Below, in pieces: positions 16,959-25,443 of a stretch of DNA of 64,000 nucleotides. The stretch's first letter is position 1, and each line of letters opens with the position of its first letter. The stretch lies in the NCBI GenBank assembly GCA_003602285.1, contig QZVU01000009.1, positions 87,609 to 151,608 on the forward strand, in the 5' to 3' direction. The stretch is from Arthrobacter frigidicola. Its GTDB lineage: Bacteria; Actinomycetota; Actinomycetes; Actinomycetales; Micrococcaceae. A program made the position numbers and the translations under genes. The notes beneath the pieces are model-generated. The model made no database searches. It was not told the DNA's origin and saw only the letters and a list, made by a program, of their open reading frames with translations.

Positions 16959-18722
16959 GTGGACCAACGGCTGAACGACCCCCTGATCGGCGAACTTGTC
17001 GATGGGCGCTACCTCGTGGAGTCGCGCATCGCGCGCGGTGGAATGTCCACGGTCTACCTAGCGCTCGACCGCAGGCTGGACCGCAGGGTGGCGTTGAAAG
17101 TCCTGTTCACGCACCTCGCCGAAGACCGCACCTTTCTGGACCGGTTCGAGCAGGAAGCGAAGTCGGCCGCCCGTCTCTCCCACCCGCACGTCGTGGGTGT
17201 CCTTGACCAGGGCGTCGACGAGACGGCCGAACGCAGTACCGCCTATCTCGTGATGGAGTACGTTCCCGGACGAACCCTGCGGGATCTGATCCGCGAACGC
17301 GGACGGCTCACCCCGCGGTTGGCCCTTGCCCTGATCGACCCCGTCATCGAGGGCCTAGCCGCTGCCCATGAGGCGGGCCTGGTGCACCGTGACGTCAAGC
17401 CCGAAAATGTGCTCCTGTCCAGCAACGGGCAGATCAAGATCGCCGACTTCGGGCTCGCGCGCGCCGTCAGCGCGAGCACCGGCACCGCGACGCTCGTCGG
17501 CACCGCGGCCTACCTCCCGCCCGAACTTGTCACCGGATCGCCGGCCGACGCCCGCAGCGACGTATACTCCGCGGGCATCATGCTCTTTGAAATCCTGACG
17601 GGACGGCAGCCCTTCACCGGCGACGCTCCGGTCCAGATCGCCTTCCAGCACGCCTACGAGCATGTGCCGGCGGCATCGAAGTTCCTGCCGGGGCTGGCCG
17701 AGGACATCGACGAGCTGGTGCAGTGGTGCACCTCGCGGGATCCCGAGGACAGGCCTGTCGACGCCACCGCCCTGCTCGGCGAGCTCCGCCATGTCCGCAC
17801 GACGCTCACGGGCGCCGACCTCGACTACTGCCCGCCGTCGCCGGTTCGGCGCGTCGACCGCGGAGCCGCGAACGCCGGCTCACCGGGGACCGGCGGCATG
17901 CCCGACGGCGGCGGTACGACGGTGGTGCTCGGCGCCGGCGCAGGCAGCCCCACCGAAGTAATCGGCACCGGCAGTCCCACCGATGGAATCAGCCCCGGCA
18001 GCCCTACCGAAGTAATGCGCATCGGGAACCCTACTGAAGTATTGGGCGTCGGGAACCCTACTGAAGTATTGGGCATTGGCAGCCCCACCGAAGTAATCGG
18101 CACCGGCACCCACGTTGGCAGCCCCACCGAAGTAATCGGTCACGGGCGCTCCGGGGCGACCGGAGTTCCATTCGAACCGGCGGACTCTCAAACGGCGGTC
18201 CTGCCAACCTCTCCGGGCAGCCGGAACGCCACGACCCGAATTTTTCCGCCGGAGCCCCAGGTGCGGCCGGCCGGTCCGGGCGGCGGCGCCAACGCCACCC
18301 GCGTCCTCGGCGAGACGCACCGGCCGGGCGCCGCGCCGCCTCCAGCCGTCCAGCCCCGCGTACAGCCTCATCCCGCCCAGGTCCATTCGCCGCAGTCCCA
18401 GCCCCCGCAGCGGGATCGCGCGCAGCCCGCCTCGAAAGTGAGCCGGTCCCAGCAGCGCAGCCAGGCGCGCGCCGCGCAGCGGCCGGTGAAGCGGCTGCGC
18501 AGCCGGCGCGCGGCGCAGTGGCAGGCCGTGCTGGTTCTGCTGCTGGTCCTGCTGGCCTTCCTGGCCGCGGCCGCGGGCTGGCTGCTGGGGATCAGCCAGC
18601 CCGGCGGCGGCGTTCCCGTGGGGTCCGGGCTGCCCAGTCCCGCGGCGTCCGGCTGCGAAGCGAATCAGTTCTTGGAGAGCGCTCCAGCGACGAGGAAGGC
18701 CATCTCGAGCGACTGCATGTGA
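16959..18722 (+). CDS. pknL: PknL-like membrane Ser/Thr protein kinase with PTEV repeat array
   Basis: Eukaryote-type Ser/Thr kinase. 587 residues from GTG 16959. The kinase domain (about 8-285) has the Gly-rich loop ARGGMSTVY, Lys47, HRDVKPEN with Asp145, DFG 163-165 and YLPPE in place of APE. The cytoplasmic juxtamembrane part is long (286-520) and contains seven tandem copies of a G[SN]PTEV[IL]G-type unit (329-395) plus further TxxL/I sites. One membrane helix (521-545) leads to a 42-residue outside tail without PASTA domains. Position near the Rv2175c-like gene and aroG matches pknL of M. tuberculosis. The last 58 bases overlap the convergent aroG gene. Confidence 0.9.
   Translation: MDQRLNDPLIGELVDGRYLVESRIARGGMSTVYLALDRRLDRRVALKVLFTHLAEDRTFLDRFEQEAKSAARLSHPHVVGVLDQGVDETAERSTAYLVMEYVPGRTLRDLIRERGRLTPRLALALIDPVIEGLAAAHEAGLVHRDVKPENVLLSSNGQIKIADFGLARAVSASTGTATLVGTAAYLPPELVTGSPADARSDVYSAGIMLFEILTGRQPFTGDAPVQIAFQHAYEHVPAASKFLPGLAEDIDELVQWCTSRDPEDRPVDATALLGELRHVRTTLTGADLDYCPPSPVRRVDRGAANAGSPGTGGMPDGGGTTVVLGAGAGSPTEVIGTGSPTDGISPGSPTEVMRIGNPTEVLGVGNPTEVLGIGSPTEVIGTGTHVGSPTEVIGHGRSGATGVPFEPADSQTAVLPTSPGSRNATTRIFPPEPQVRPAGPGGGANATRVLGETHRPGAAPPPAVQPRVQPHPAQVHSPQSQPPQRDRAQPASKVSRSQQRSQARAAQRPVKRLRSRRAAQWQAVLVLLLVLLAFLAAAAGWLLGISQPGGGVPVGSGLPSPAASGCEANQFLESAPATRKAISSDCM
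17943..18143 (+). repeat. 27-bp tandem repeats encoding the PTEV array of the kinase
   Basis: Seven 27-bp units, with a 12-bp insertion after the sixth, encode GSPTEVIGT, GSPTDGISP, GSPTEVMRI, GNPTEVLGV, GNPTEVLGI, GSPTEVIGT(+GTHV) and GSPTEVIGH. The copies use GTA and TTG codons that are rare in the neighbouring GC-rich sequence, so the array looks like an expanded minisatellite. Six of the seven keep threonine with Ile, Leu or Met at +3. Confidence 0.9.
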
Positions 18723-20047
18723 TTCAGCCGCGGGTCGCACACGGATTCGTAGCGCTCGAGGAAGGATTCCTGGTCCACCGGGTCAGCTCCGCCGAGGCAC
18801 TCCGCGACGTCATCGCCCGTCATCTCGACATGCAGTCCACCGGGGAACGTCCCCAGGTCCTTGTGGACCTCAAAGAAGCCGCGGACCTCATCCATGACGT
18901 CGTCGAAGTTCCGGGTCTTGTACCCGTTCGGCGAGGTCACCGTGTTCCCGTGCATCGGGTCCGTCACCCACAGGACCTGCGCGCCGGAGGCCGTGACCTT
19001 TTCGACGAGCTGGGGCAGCTTCTCGCGGATGTTCCGGGCGCCCATCCGGGTGATGAACGTCAGGCGGCCGGGCTCGCGGTTGGGATCGAGCTTGTCGATG
19101 AGGGCAAGCGCGTCGTCACCGGAGGTGGTGGGACCAAGCTTCACCCCGATGGGATTGCGGACCCGGGAGAGGAAGTCGACATGGGCGCCGGCGAGGTCGC
19201 GCGTCCGCTCCCCGATCCAGAGGAAGTGCGCCGAGGTGTCGTAGGGCAGGTTGGTGCGTGAGTCGATGCGGGTGAGCGCCCGCTCGTAGTCGAGCAGGAG
19301 CGCCTCGTGGCTGGCGAAGAACTCGACCCGCTTCAGCGCTTCGAAGTCGGCACCGCAGGCGTCCATGAAGCGCACCGCTCTGTCGATCTCCCGGGCGAGC
19401 GACTCGTAGCGCGAGTGCGCCGGGTTGGCGGTGAAGCCCTTGTTCCAGTGGTGCACCAGGCGCAGGTCGGCGAACCCGCCCTGGGTGAACGCCCGGATCA
19501 GGTTCAGGGTTGAGGCGGAGGTGTGGTACGCCTTGACCATGCGGGAGGCGTCGTGGCCGCGGCTCTCGGGGGTGAAGTCGTAGCCGTTGACCATGTCGCC
19601 GCGGTACGCGGGAAGGGTGACGCCGTCGCGGGTCTCGTCGTTCGAGGAGCGGGGCTTGGCGAACTGGCCGGCCATCCGCCCCATCTTGATCACCGGCAGG
19701 GACGCACCATAGGTGAGGACCACGGCCATCTGGAGGATCGTCTTGACCCGGGCGCTGATCCGGTCGGCGGTCGCGCCCTCGAAGGTTTCGGCGCAGTCGC
19801 CGCCCTGGAGCAGGAACGCCTTGCCCTGGGCCGCCGCGGCAAGCCGTTCCCTCAGGACATCCACTTCACCGGCAAATACCAGCGGGGGCAGCGACGAGAG
19901 CTCCTTGAGTGAGGAGGTGTGGACCGCAGGGTCCTGCCACTGGGGCTGCTGCGAAATGGGAAGGCTCCGCCAGTGGTCGAGCCCTGCTGTACCGGCGGCG
20001 GGGAGCGGAAAAGGAGGCAATAACGCTGAGGCTGCAGTATCGGTCAC
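18665..20047 (-). CDS. aroG: Class II 3-deoxy-7-phosphoheptulonate (DAHP) synthase
   Basis: First enzyme of the shikimate pathway: phosphoenolpyruvate plus erythrose-4-phosphate to DAHP. 460 residues, the class II (plant/actinobacterial) type. Diagnostic stretches: LPPLVFAGEVDVLRERL, AFLLQGGDCAETFEG, KMGRMAGQFAKPRSS, and near the C-terminus WVTDPMHGNT and GLHVEMTGDDVAECLGG, which include metal and substrate ligands. M. tuberculosis Rv2178c occupies the same place near pknL. Convergent with the kinase; its final 58 bases overlap the kinase C-terminus. Confidence 0.96.
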   Translation of the reverse strand: MTDTAASALLPPFPLPAAGTAGLDHWRSLPISQQPQWQDPAVHTSSLKELSSLPPLVFAGEVDVLRERLAAAAQGKAFLLQGGDCAETFEGATADRISARVKTILQMAVVLTYGASLPVIKMGRMAGQFAKPRSSNDETRDGVTLPAYRGDMVNGYDFTPESRGHDASRMVKAYHTSASTLNLIRAFTQGGFADLRLVHHWNKGFTANPAHSRYESLAREIDRAVRFMDACGADFEALKRVEFFASHEALLLDYERALTRIDSRTNLPYDTSAHFLWIGERTRDLAGAHVDFLSRVRNPIGVKLGPTTSGDDALALIDKLDPNREPGRLTFITRMGARNIREKLPQLVEKVTASGAQVLWVTDPMHGNTVTSPNGYKTRNFDDVMDEVRGFFEVHKDLGTFPGGLHVEMTGDDVAECLGGADPVDQESFLERYESVCDPRLNHMQSLEMAFLVAGALSKN

Positions 20048-20164
20048 CCCTCAAGCCTAATGGCTTCGACGCCGCGGTTTGTCGCCGCCCGTCACGTAAC
20101 CGCCCGGCAGTGTCACATAGGCCACTTTCGGCCCACTGCCCTGCCGGTGGGCGGGAAAAGCGCC

Positions 20165-21052
20165 TCAGGCCGTGTCCTTTTTCCGCCCCTTGGGCGGCTG
20201 GGCCTTCCCCACTTCGGTCACGGCCCCGGGTGCCGGTGCCTGCGGAGCCTCCGGCGGCGGCATGCGCACCGCGGCCCGGCGGGTGTCGGCACCCGGGCGG
20301 TGGTGCTTCCTGCCGGCGGCCTTCTCCGCTGCCAGCTTCTCCTTGACGCTGCTGGCGTAGGCGTCGACATACTCCTGACCCGAGAGGCGCATCAGTTCGT
20401 ACATGATCTCGTCGGTGACCGAGCGCTGGATGAACCGGTCATCGGCCATGCCGTGGTACCGGCTGAAGTCGAGGGGCTCCCCCACGATGATGCCGACCCT
20501 GCGGATGTTCGGGATCCGCCGCCCGATGGGCTGGACCTTGTCGGTGCCGATCATGGCGACGGGAATGACGGGAACCCCGGTGGCCAGGACCAGCTTGGCG
20601 ACGCCGGTCTTGCCGCGGTAGAGGCGACCGTCGGGGCTGCGGGTGCCCTCGGGGTAGATGCCTAGGAGGCCTCCGCCGTTGAGGATGTCCATGCCGGCCG
20701 TCAGCGAGGAGGAGGACGCGGCGCCGCCGGAGCGGTCCATCGGCAGCTGGTTCGAGAGCCGGAAGAACATGGCGGTCAGCCTGCCCTTGAGGCCCTTGCC
20801 GTTGAAGTATTCCGATTTCGCCAGGAACACCACGGGCCGGGGCGCCGCCACCGGGAGGAAGATCGAGTCCGAGAAGGAAAGGTGGTTGCTGACGAGGACG
20901 GCCGGCCCCTCCGCGGGAATGTTGTCAAGGCCCTTGACCCAGGGCCGGAAGAGCACTCTCAGAATCGGACCGACGATGATCCTCTTCATGACCCAATAGA
21001 ACACGCTGCCAGCCTTCCCTGCAGGGACCGTCCGGCTCCCGCCGGACGGCAC
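20165..21052 (-). CDS. 1-acyl-sn-glycerol-3-phosphate acyltransferase (PlsC family)
   Basis: Lysophosphatidic acid acyltransferase family enzyme of phospholipid synthesis, membrane-associated. Up to 295 residues. The acyltransferase box NHLSFSD (NHxxxxD) is followed downstream by the second motif YPEGTRSPDGRL (EGTRS). The C-terminal 60 residues are basic and Pro-rich, outside the fold. Two GTG starts are plausible: 21052, behind AAAGGAAAAAGC, and 21004 (VFYWVMKRI), behind AGGGAAGG with eight-base spacing; the shorter gives 279 residues. Corresponds in place to M. tuberculosis Rv2182c. Read in the same direction as aroG, 117 bases upstream. Confidence 0.9.
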   Translation of the reverse strand: MPSGGSRTVPAGKAGSVFYWVMKRIIVGPILRVLFRPWVKGLDNIPAEGPAVLVSNHLSFSDSIFLPVAAPRPVVFLAKSEYFNGKGLKGRLTAMFFRLSNQLPMDRSGGAASSSSLTAGMDILNGGGLLGIYPEGTRSPDGRLYRGKTGVAKLVLATGVPVIPVAMIGTDKVQPIGRRIPNIRRVGIIVGEPLDFSRYHGMADDRFIQRSVTDEIMYELMRLSGQEYVDAYASSVKEKLAAEKAAGRKHHRPGADTRRAAVRMPPPEAPQAPAPGAVTEVGKAQPPKGRKKDTA

Positions 21053-21129
21053 GCTTTTTCCTTTTGTGACATTACTCTAAGGATCCCGTCGGCTGGTACG
21101 GCGCGGTGAACGGGTGCGACCATTGACCC

Positions 21130-21894
21130 ATGACATCGATTCCCGGCGCGGTTGCCTACTCCCAGGACGGCACCGGAGAGACGGCCCGGACCGGAGTGCT
21201 GCTCAGCCATGGCTTCACCGGATCGCCGGTGAGCGTCCGCGCGTGGGCGGAACACCTTGCGGGGCAGGGCTTCTCGGTTCGGCTGCCGCTGCTGCCCGGG
21301 CACGGCACCTCCTGGGAGGAACTGGCACGCACGCCCTGGCGGGCCTGGTACGGCGAGTACGAAGAGGCCTATGAGGACCTGGCCCGAAGTACCGACAGGA
21401 TTGTCGCCGCAGGACTCTCCATGGGAGGTGCGCTGGCCCTGCGCCTCGCCGCCCAGCACGACGTCGCGGGGGTGGTCGTCGTCAATCCCGGGCTGACCTT
21501 CGCGGATCCGCGCGCCCGGTACGCGGGGCTCCTCAAGTACGTGATGCGCTCGGTTCCTGCGATCGGCAACAGCATCCGGCTCGACGGCCAGGACGAGGGC
21601 GCCTACCTGCGGACCCCGGTCGCCGCCGTGCACCAGCTGGCCGGGCTGTTCCGCGATACGACGGCCCTGCTGCCGAAGGTCACGGCACCGACCCTCGTGT
21701 TCCGTTCAGACGTCGACCCGGTGGTTCCCGAAACCAGCATCGAGGTGCTGCGGCGGCACCTGGGCAGCGCCAACCTTGAGATTATCCGGTTGACGAACAG
21801 CTACCATGTGGCCACGATGGACCATGATGCACCCTTCATCTTTGACCGGTCCGCGGACTTCATCAGGCACGTGAGCGCAGGTACCAGCGTATGA
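21130..21894 (+). CDS. Alpha/beta-hydrolase, carboxylesterase or monoacylglycerol-lipase type
   Basis: 254 residues. The fold is visible from HGFTGSP (oxyanion region), the nucleophile elbow GLSMGG, the acid loop FRSDVDPVVP and the catalytic histidine in NSYHVATMDHD, close to the Est30/YvaK carboxylesterase pattern. No signal peptide. The substrate is unknown; small acyl esters or monoacylglycerols are likely from the family. It directly precedes a small membrane-protein gene with a four-base overlap (ATGA), and lies divergent from the acyltransferase with 77 bases between, so a lipid role is plausible. Confidence 0.88.
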   Translation: MTSIPGAVAYSQDGTGETARTGVLLSHGFTGSPVSVRAWAEHLAGQGFSVRLPLLPGHGTSWEELARTPWRAWYGEYEEAYEDLARSTDRIVAAGLSMGGALALRLAAQHDVAGVVVVNPGLTFADPRARYAGLLKYVMRSVPAIGNSIRLDGQDEGAYLRTPVAAVHQLAGLFRDTTALLPKVTAPTLVFRSDVDPVVPETSIEVLRRHLGSANLEIIRLTNSYHVATMDHDAPFIFDRSADFIRHVSAGTSV

Positions 21895-22346
21895 CCCCCC
21901 GAGAGCCGAATGAGTCCACCGACGACGCCGTCTGGCGGGACCTCGTGGCACGGTTGGAAAGCACCCCCGGTAACCCTGAGACCGAGGAATCCGACGACCC
22001 TGAGCCCAGCGACCGGGACCGCGTCGAGGCGATTTTCAGGAACCAGCCGCTGCGTCCGGCCGGCCCGAGGGACTACGAGGAACCCGAGGACGACGAGGGC
22101 GACGGCGGGGCCGGATACGAGCCCCCTGAACCTCCTCCGCTCGGCATGGGCGACCCCCTGGTGGTGCTGGCCTGGCTCGGCGCGGCGGGCGGGCCCGTCC
22201 TGCTGCTGCTCTTCGCCATGTTCTGGCGGGACGCGCCGACGGCGGTGACCCTGGGCGTGCTCGCCGGGTTCCTGGCCGGCGTGGTGTTCCTGGTCCTGCG
22301 CCTGCCGCGTCAGCGCGACTACGACGACGACGGCGCGGAAGTCTGA
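21891..22346 (+). CDS. Small protein with acidic N-terminus and two membrane helices
   Basis: 151 residues, family not recognised. The N-terminal 80 residues are acidic and Pro-rich (many Asp and Glu), followed by two hydrophobic segments (about 91-110 and 117-136, separated by RDAPTAV) and a short charged tail. The ATG overlaps the stop of the upstream hydrolase (ATGA), so the two are co-translated. The layout suggests an inner-membrane protein with a disordered cytoplasmic tail; no function can be given. Confidence 0.75.
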   Translation: MTPREPNESTDDAVWRDLVARLESTPGNPETEESDDPEPSDRDRVEAIFRNQPLRPAGPRDYEEPEDDEGDGGAGYEPPEPPPLGMGDPLVVLAWLGAAGGPVLLLLFAMFWRDAPTAVTLGVLAGFLAGVVFLVLRLPRQRDYDDDGAEV

Positions 22347-22373
22347 TCCTGCTCCCCCGCCGCGGGAGGGTTC

Positions 22374-23468
22374 CTAGCGGCCGCGGGCCAGCGAGCGGGA
22401 GAGGTCCGCGGCCCCGATCAGGCCGGCCGACGGCCCCAGGGCGGCCGCCTCGATGGCGGCGGCGGGCCGGAAGCCCCGCCCGGTGAGGTTGCGGGCGAAG
22501 GCCCGGCGGGCCGGTTCGAGGAGGAGACCGCCGGCGTCGCTGAGTCCGCCGCCGATGACGAAGGTGCCCGGGTCCAGGGCCGCCGCGAGGTTGGCGAGTC
22601 CCAGCCCGAGCCACTGTCCCACCTCCTCGACCAGCTCCTGGCAGGCAGGATCCCCGTCGAGGGCAAGCCGGGTCACCAGTGCTCCGGTGATTGCCTGGAC
22701 ATCCCCGTCGACAGCCGCGAGGAGCGACTGCGCCACGGGCGAGTTTGCCGCCGCCAGTTCCCGTGCCTCCCGGCCCAGTGCATTGCCCGACGCGTACTGC
22801 TCCCAGCACCCCCGGTTGCCGCACTCGCAGCGGTGGCCGCCCGGCACGATGACCTGGTGCCCGAACTCCCCGGCCACCCCGTAGCGGCCGCGCTCCACCC
22901 GCCCGTCGAGGATCATCGCCCCGCCGATGCCGGTCCCCAGGGTCACGCACACCAGCCGGGGCTCACCGCGGCCGGCGCCGAACCGCCACTCCGCCCAGGC
23001 GGCCGCGTCGGCGTCGTTAACGACGGTCACCCGCCGCCGCAGCAGCTTCTCGAGGTTGCTGCGCAGCGGCTCGTTCCGCCACGCCAGATGGGGGCTGAAA
23101 AGCACCGTCCCGTTTGAGAGGTCCATCCAGCCGGCGGCGCCGATGCCGATGGAGCGGATCCGGTGTCCCCGGCCCAGTTCGGCCACGAGGTCGACGATGA
23201 CGGCCTCGACCTCCCGGGCATCGCTGCCCGGGGTGGACCGGCGGGCCTGCGCGAGGAGGCGGCCGGCGCCGTCGACGACGCCCGCGGCGACCTTGGTCCC
23301 GCCGATGTCAATGCCGATGGCCAGTCCACGCCGGGCCGGGGGGAGCTTGGCGCGTCCGGCACGGCCGGGCAGCCCGGCCCGGCGGGCAGCCCGCGGCTGC
23401 CCTGCCGCCCAGGGCGGTGCGCCGCGGCGCCGCGGGTACGACGAAGCCGGCTCCGCTCCAGCTGCCAT
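22374..23468 (-). CDS. ROK-family glucokinase
   Basis: Sugar kinase, probably ATP-dependent glucokinase. The ROK phosphate-binding stretch GIDIGGTKVAAGVVD, the sugar-binding NDADAAAWAEW, the signature GTGIGGAMI and the zinc site CECGNRGCWEQ are all present. 364 residues from ATG 23468, which has GGAGGAGG five bases upstream; the frame is open 14 codons further but without a site. The first 45 residues are basic and low-complexity, an extension ahead of the fold. No N-terminal helix-turn-helix, so it is a kinase rather than a ROK repressor. Divergent from the fadD gene. Confidence 0.9.
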   Translation of the reverse strand: MAAGAEPASSYPRRRGAPPWAAGQPRAARRAGLPGRAGRAKLPPARRGLAIGIDIGGTKVAAGVVDGAGRLLAQARRSTPGSDAREVEAVIVDLVAELGRGHRIRSIGIGAAGWMDLSNGTVLFSPHLAWRNEPLRSNLEKLLRRRVTVVNDADAAAWAEWRFGAGRGEPRLVCVTLGTGIGGAMILDGRVERGRYGVAGEFGHQVIVPGGHRCECGNRGCWEQYASGNALGREARELAAANSPVAQSLLAAVDGDVQAITGALVTRLALDGDPACQELVEEVGQWLGLGLANLAAALDPGTFVIGGGLSDAGGLLLEPARRAFARNLTGRGFRPAAAIEAAALGPSAGLIGAADLSRSLARGR

Positions 23469-23537
23469 CTCGTCCTCCTCCAGAATCCTGCGGCGGGAGC
23501 CGGTGCGCATTTTCCTCCACCGTTATCAATTCGTATA

Positions 23538-23551
23538 TTACTGGACAGTAA
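23538..23551. promoter_or_regulatory. Palindrome TTACTG-GA-CAGTAA between glucokinase and fadD
   Basis: Perfect six-base inverted arms around a two-base centre in the 150-bp divergent region, 68 bases before the fadD start, with TATAGT at about 23571-23576 as a possible -10 for fadD. The size and symmetry fit a TetR- or GntR-family repressor operator. The regulator is not in the window. Confidence 0.45.
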
Positions 23552-23618
23552 CGAGGGCTGCGGCACCCTATAGTCTATGAAAATGCCTGTAGTCGTCGGC
23601 GATATCAAAGGAGCTATT

Positions 23619-25427
23619 GTGCGCGAAATCAGCGTTCCCGTCCTAGTGGACGTCCCCCGCAACAGCAACACTACCGACCTCGTGGTGCGGCAGGCGGAAA
23701 AGGCGTCAAACCCGGCCCTGTTCTCCGTCCAGGACGCAGCAGGCCAGTGGCGGGACATTCGCGCCACCGAGTTCCGTGAGCAGGTCGAGGCGGTCGCCAA
23801 GGGCCTGATCGCCTCAAACGTCAACCCGGGCGACCGGGTGGCGATCATGGCCCGCACCCGCTACGAGTGGGCCCTTGCCGACTTCGCCATCTGGTTTGCC
23901 GGCGCCGTCCCGGTTCCCGTCTACGAAACCTCCTCACCGGCGCAGGTCGCATGGATCCTCACCGACTCCGGGGCCGTGGCGGCCTTCGTCGAGTCGGCTC
24001 GGCACGAGAACGTCGTCCGTGAAGCCGCCGCAGGCGAGAGCGCATCCGCCCTGACCCACGTGTGGCAGTTCGACGGTAACGGACTCGAGACCCTCCGGAC
24101 CGCGGGGACCCTGATCGAGGACTCGACCCTCGCGGACCGCCGGTCGCTGGCGAACCTCGACGACATCGCCACAATCATCTACACCTCCGGCACCACAGGG
24201 CGCCCCAAGGGGTGCGAGCTCACCCACGCCAACTTCGTCGAGCTCTCCGAAAACGCGGCCGCGGCACTGTCCGAGGTCGCCCACGAGGGTGCGCGCACCA
24301 TCATGTTCCTGCCGCTCGCGCATGTCTTCGCCCGGTTTATCTCGGTGCTGTGCGTCGCCGCTGGAGCGACGGTAGCCCACACCGCGGACGTCAAGAACCT
24401 GCTGCCGGACCTGCAGAGCTACTCGCCGAGCTTTATCCTGGCCGTTCCCCGGGTCTTCGAGAAGGTGTACAACAACTCGATGCTTAAGGCCGAGGACGGG
24501 GGCAAGGGCAAGATCTTCCACGCCGGCGCCGACGTCGCCATCGCCTGGTCGAAGGCCGACCAGGCCGGGAAGGTCCCGCTGGCCCTGCGCGCCAAGCATG
24601 CCCTGTTCGACCGCCTGCTCTACCGCAAGATCCGCGCCGCCATGGGCGGGAAGGTCGAGTACGCGGTCTCGGGCGGGGCGCCGCTGGGCGACCGGCTGGG
24701 CCACTTCTTCCACGGCATCGGCCTGCTGGTCCTCGAGGGCTACGGGCTCACCGAGACCACGGCGCCGCTCACGGTGAACACCCCGCGCAAGGTCAAGATC
24801 GGCACGGTCGGCGCCCCGCTGCCGGGCAACGCCGTCAAGATCGCCGACGACGGCGAGATCCTCGCGAAGGGCGTCGCGGTGCTGCGGGGCTACTTCAACC
24901 GGCCGGACCTCACGGAAGAAAACTTTGTCGACGGCTGGTTCCGCACCGGTGACATCGGCGAGCTCGACGCCGACGGGTACCTCCGCATCACGGGCCGCAA
25001 GAAGGAAATCATCGTCACGGCCGGCGGCAAGAACGTGGTGCCCGCGATGCTTGAGGACACCATCCGCGCCAATGCCATCGTGTCGCAGTGCGTGGTGGTC
25101 GGCGACCAGCGCCCGTTCATCTCGGCCCTGATCACCCTCGACGAGGAGGCCCTGCCGGGCTGGCTCGAGCGCCACCAGCTGCCGGCCGGCACCACCATGG
25201 AGGAGGCCGTCAGCCACCCGGCGGTGCTGGCCGAGATCCAGACCATTGTCGACGAGGCGAACAAGACGGTCTCCCAGGCCGAGGCGATCAAGGTGTTCCG
25301 GATCGTCCCCTCCGACTTCACGGAGACCAGCGGCCACCTCACGCCGTCCCTGAAAATCAAGCGCGCCCAGGTCCTCACCGATTACTCCGACATCGTCGAG
25401 GGGATCTACGCCACCCCCCGCGTGTAG
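23619..25427 (+). CDS. Long-chain fatty-acid--CoA ligase (FadD15-like)
   Basis: Adenylate-forming enzyme that activates fatty acids to acyl-CoA. The AMP-binding signature IIYTSGTTGRPKGCELTH, the aromatic-linker region EGYGLTETTAPLTVN, DGWFRTGDIGELDADGYL and the hinge GRKKEIIVTAGGKNV are all intact. 602 residues from GTG 23619, five bases behind AAAGGAG; 14 further codons upstream are open but carry no site. Same location relative to the ROK kinase and acyltransferase as FadD15 (Rv2187) in mycobacteria. Followed by a strong terminator. Confidence 0.93.
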   Translation: MREISVPVLVDVPRNSNTTDLVVRQAEKASNPALFSVQDAAGQWRDIRATEFREQVEAVAKGLIASNVNPGDRVAIMARTRYEWALADFAIWFAGAVPVPVYETSSPAQVAWILTDSGAVAAFVESARHENVVREAAAGESASALTHVWQFDGNGLETLRTAGTLIEDSTLADRRSLANLDDIATIIYTSGTTGRPKGCELTHANFVELSENAAAALSEVAHEGARTIMFLPLAHVFARFISVLCVAAGATVAHTADVKNLLPDLQSYSPSFILAVPRVFEKVYNNSMLKAEDGGKGKIFHAGADVAIAWSKADQAGKVPLALRAKHALFDRLLYRKIRAAMGGKVEYAVSGGAPLGDRLGHFFHGIGLLVLEGYGLTETTAPLTVNTPRKVKIGTVGAPLPGNAVKIADDGEILAKGVAVLRGYFNRPDLTEENFVDGWFRTGDIGELDADGYLRITGRKKEIIVTAGGKNVVPAMLEDTIRANAIVSQCVVVGDQRPFISALITLDEEALPGWLERHQLPAGTTMEEAVSHPAVLAEIQTIVDEANKTVSQAEAIKVFRIVPSDFTETSGHLTPSLKIKRAQVLTDYSDIVEGIYATPRV

Positions 25428-25443
25428 GGAGCCCGGCACGTCG

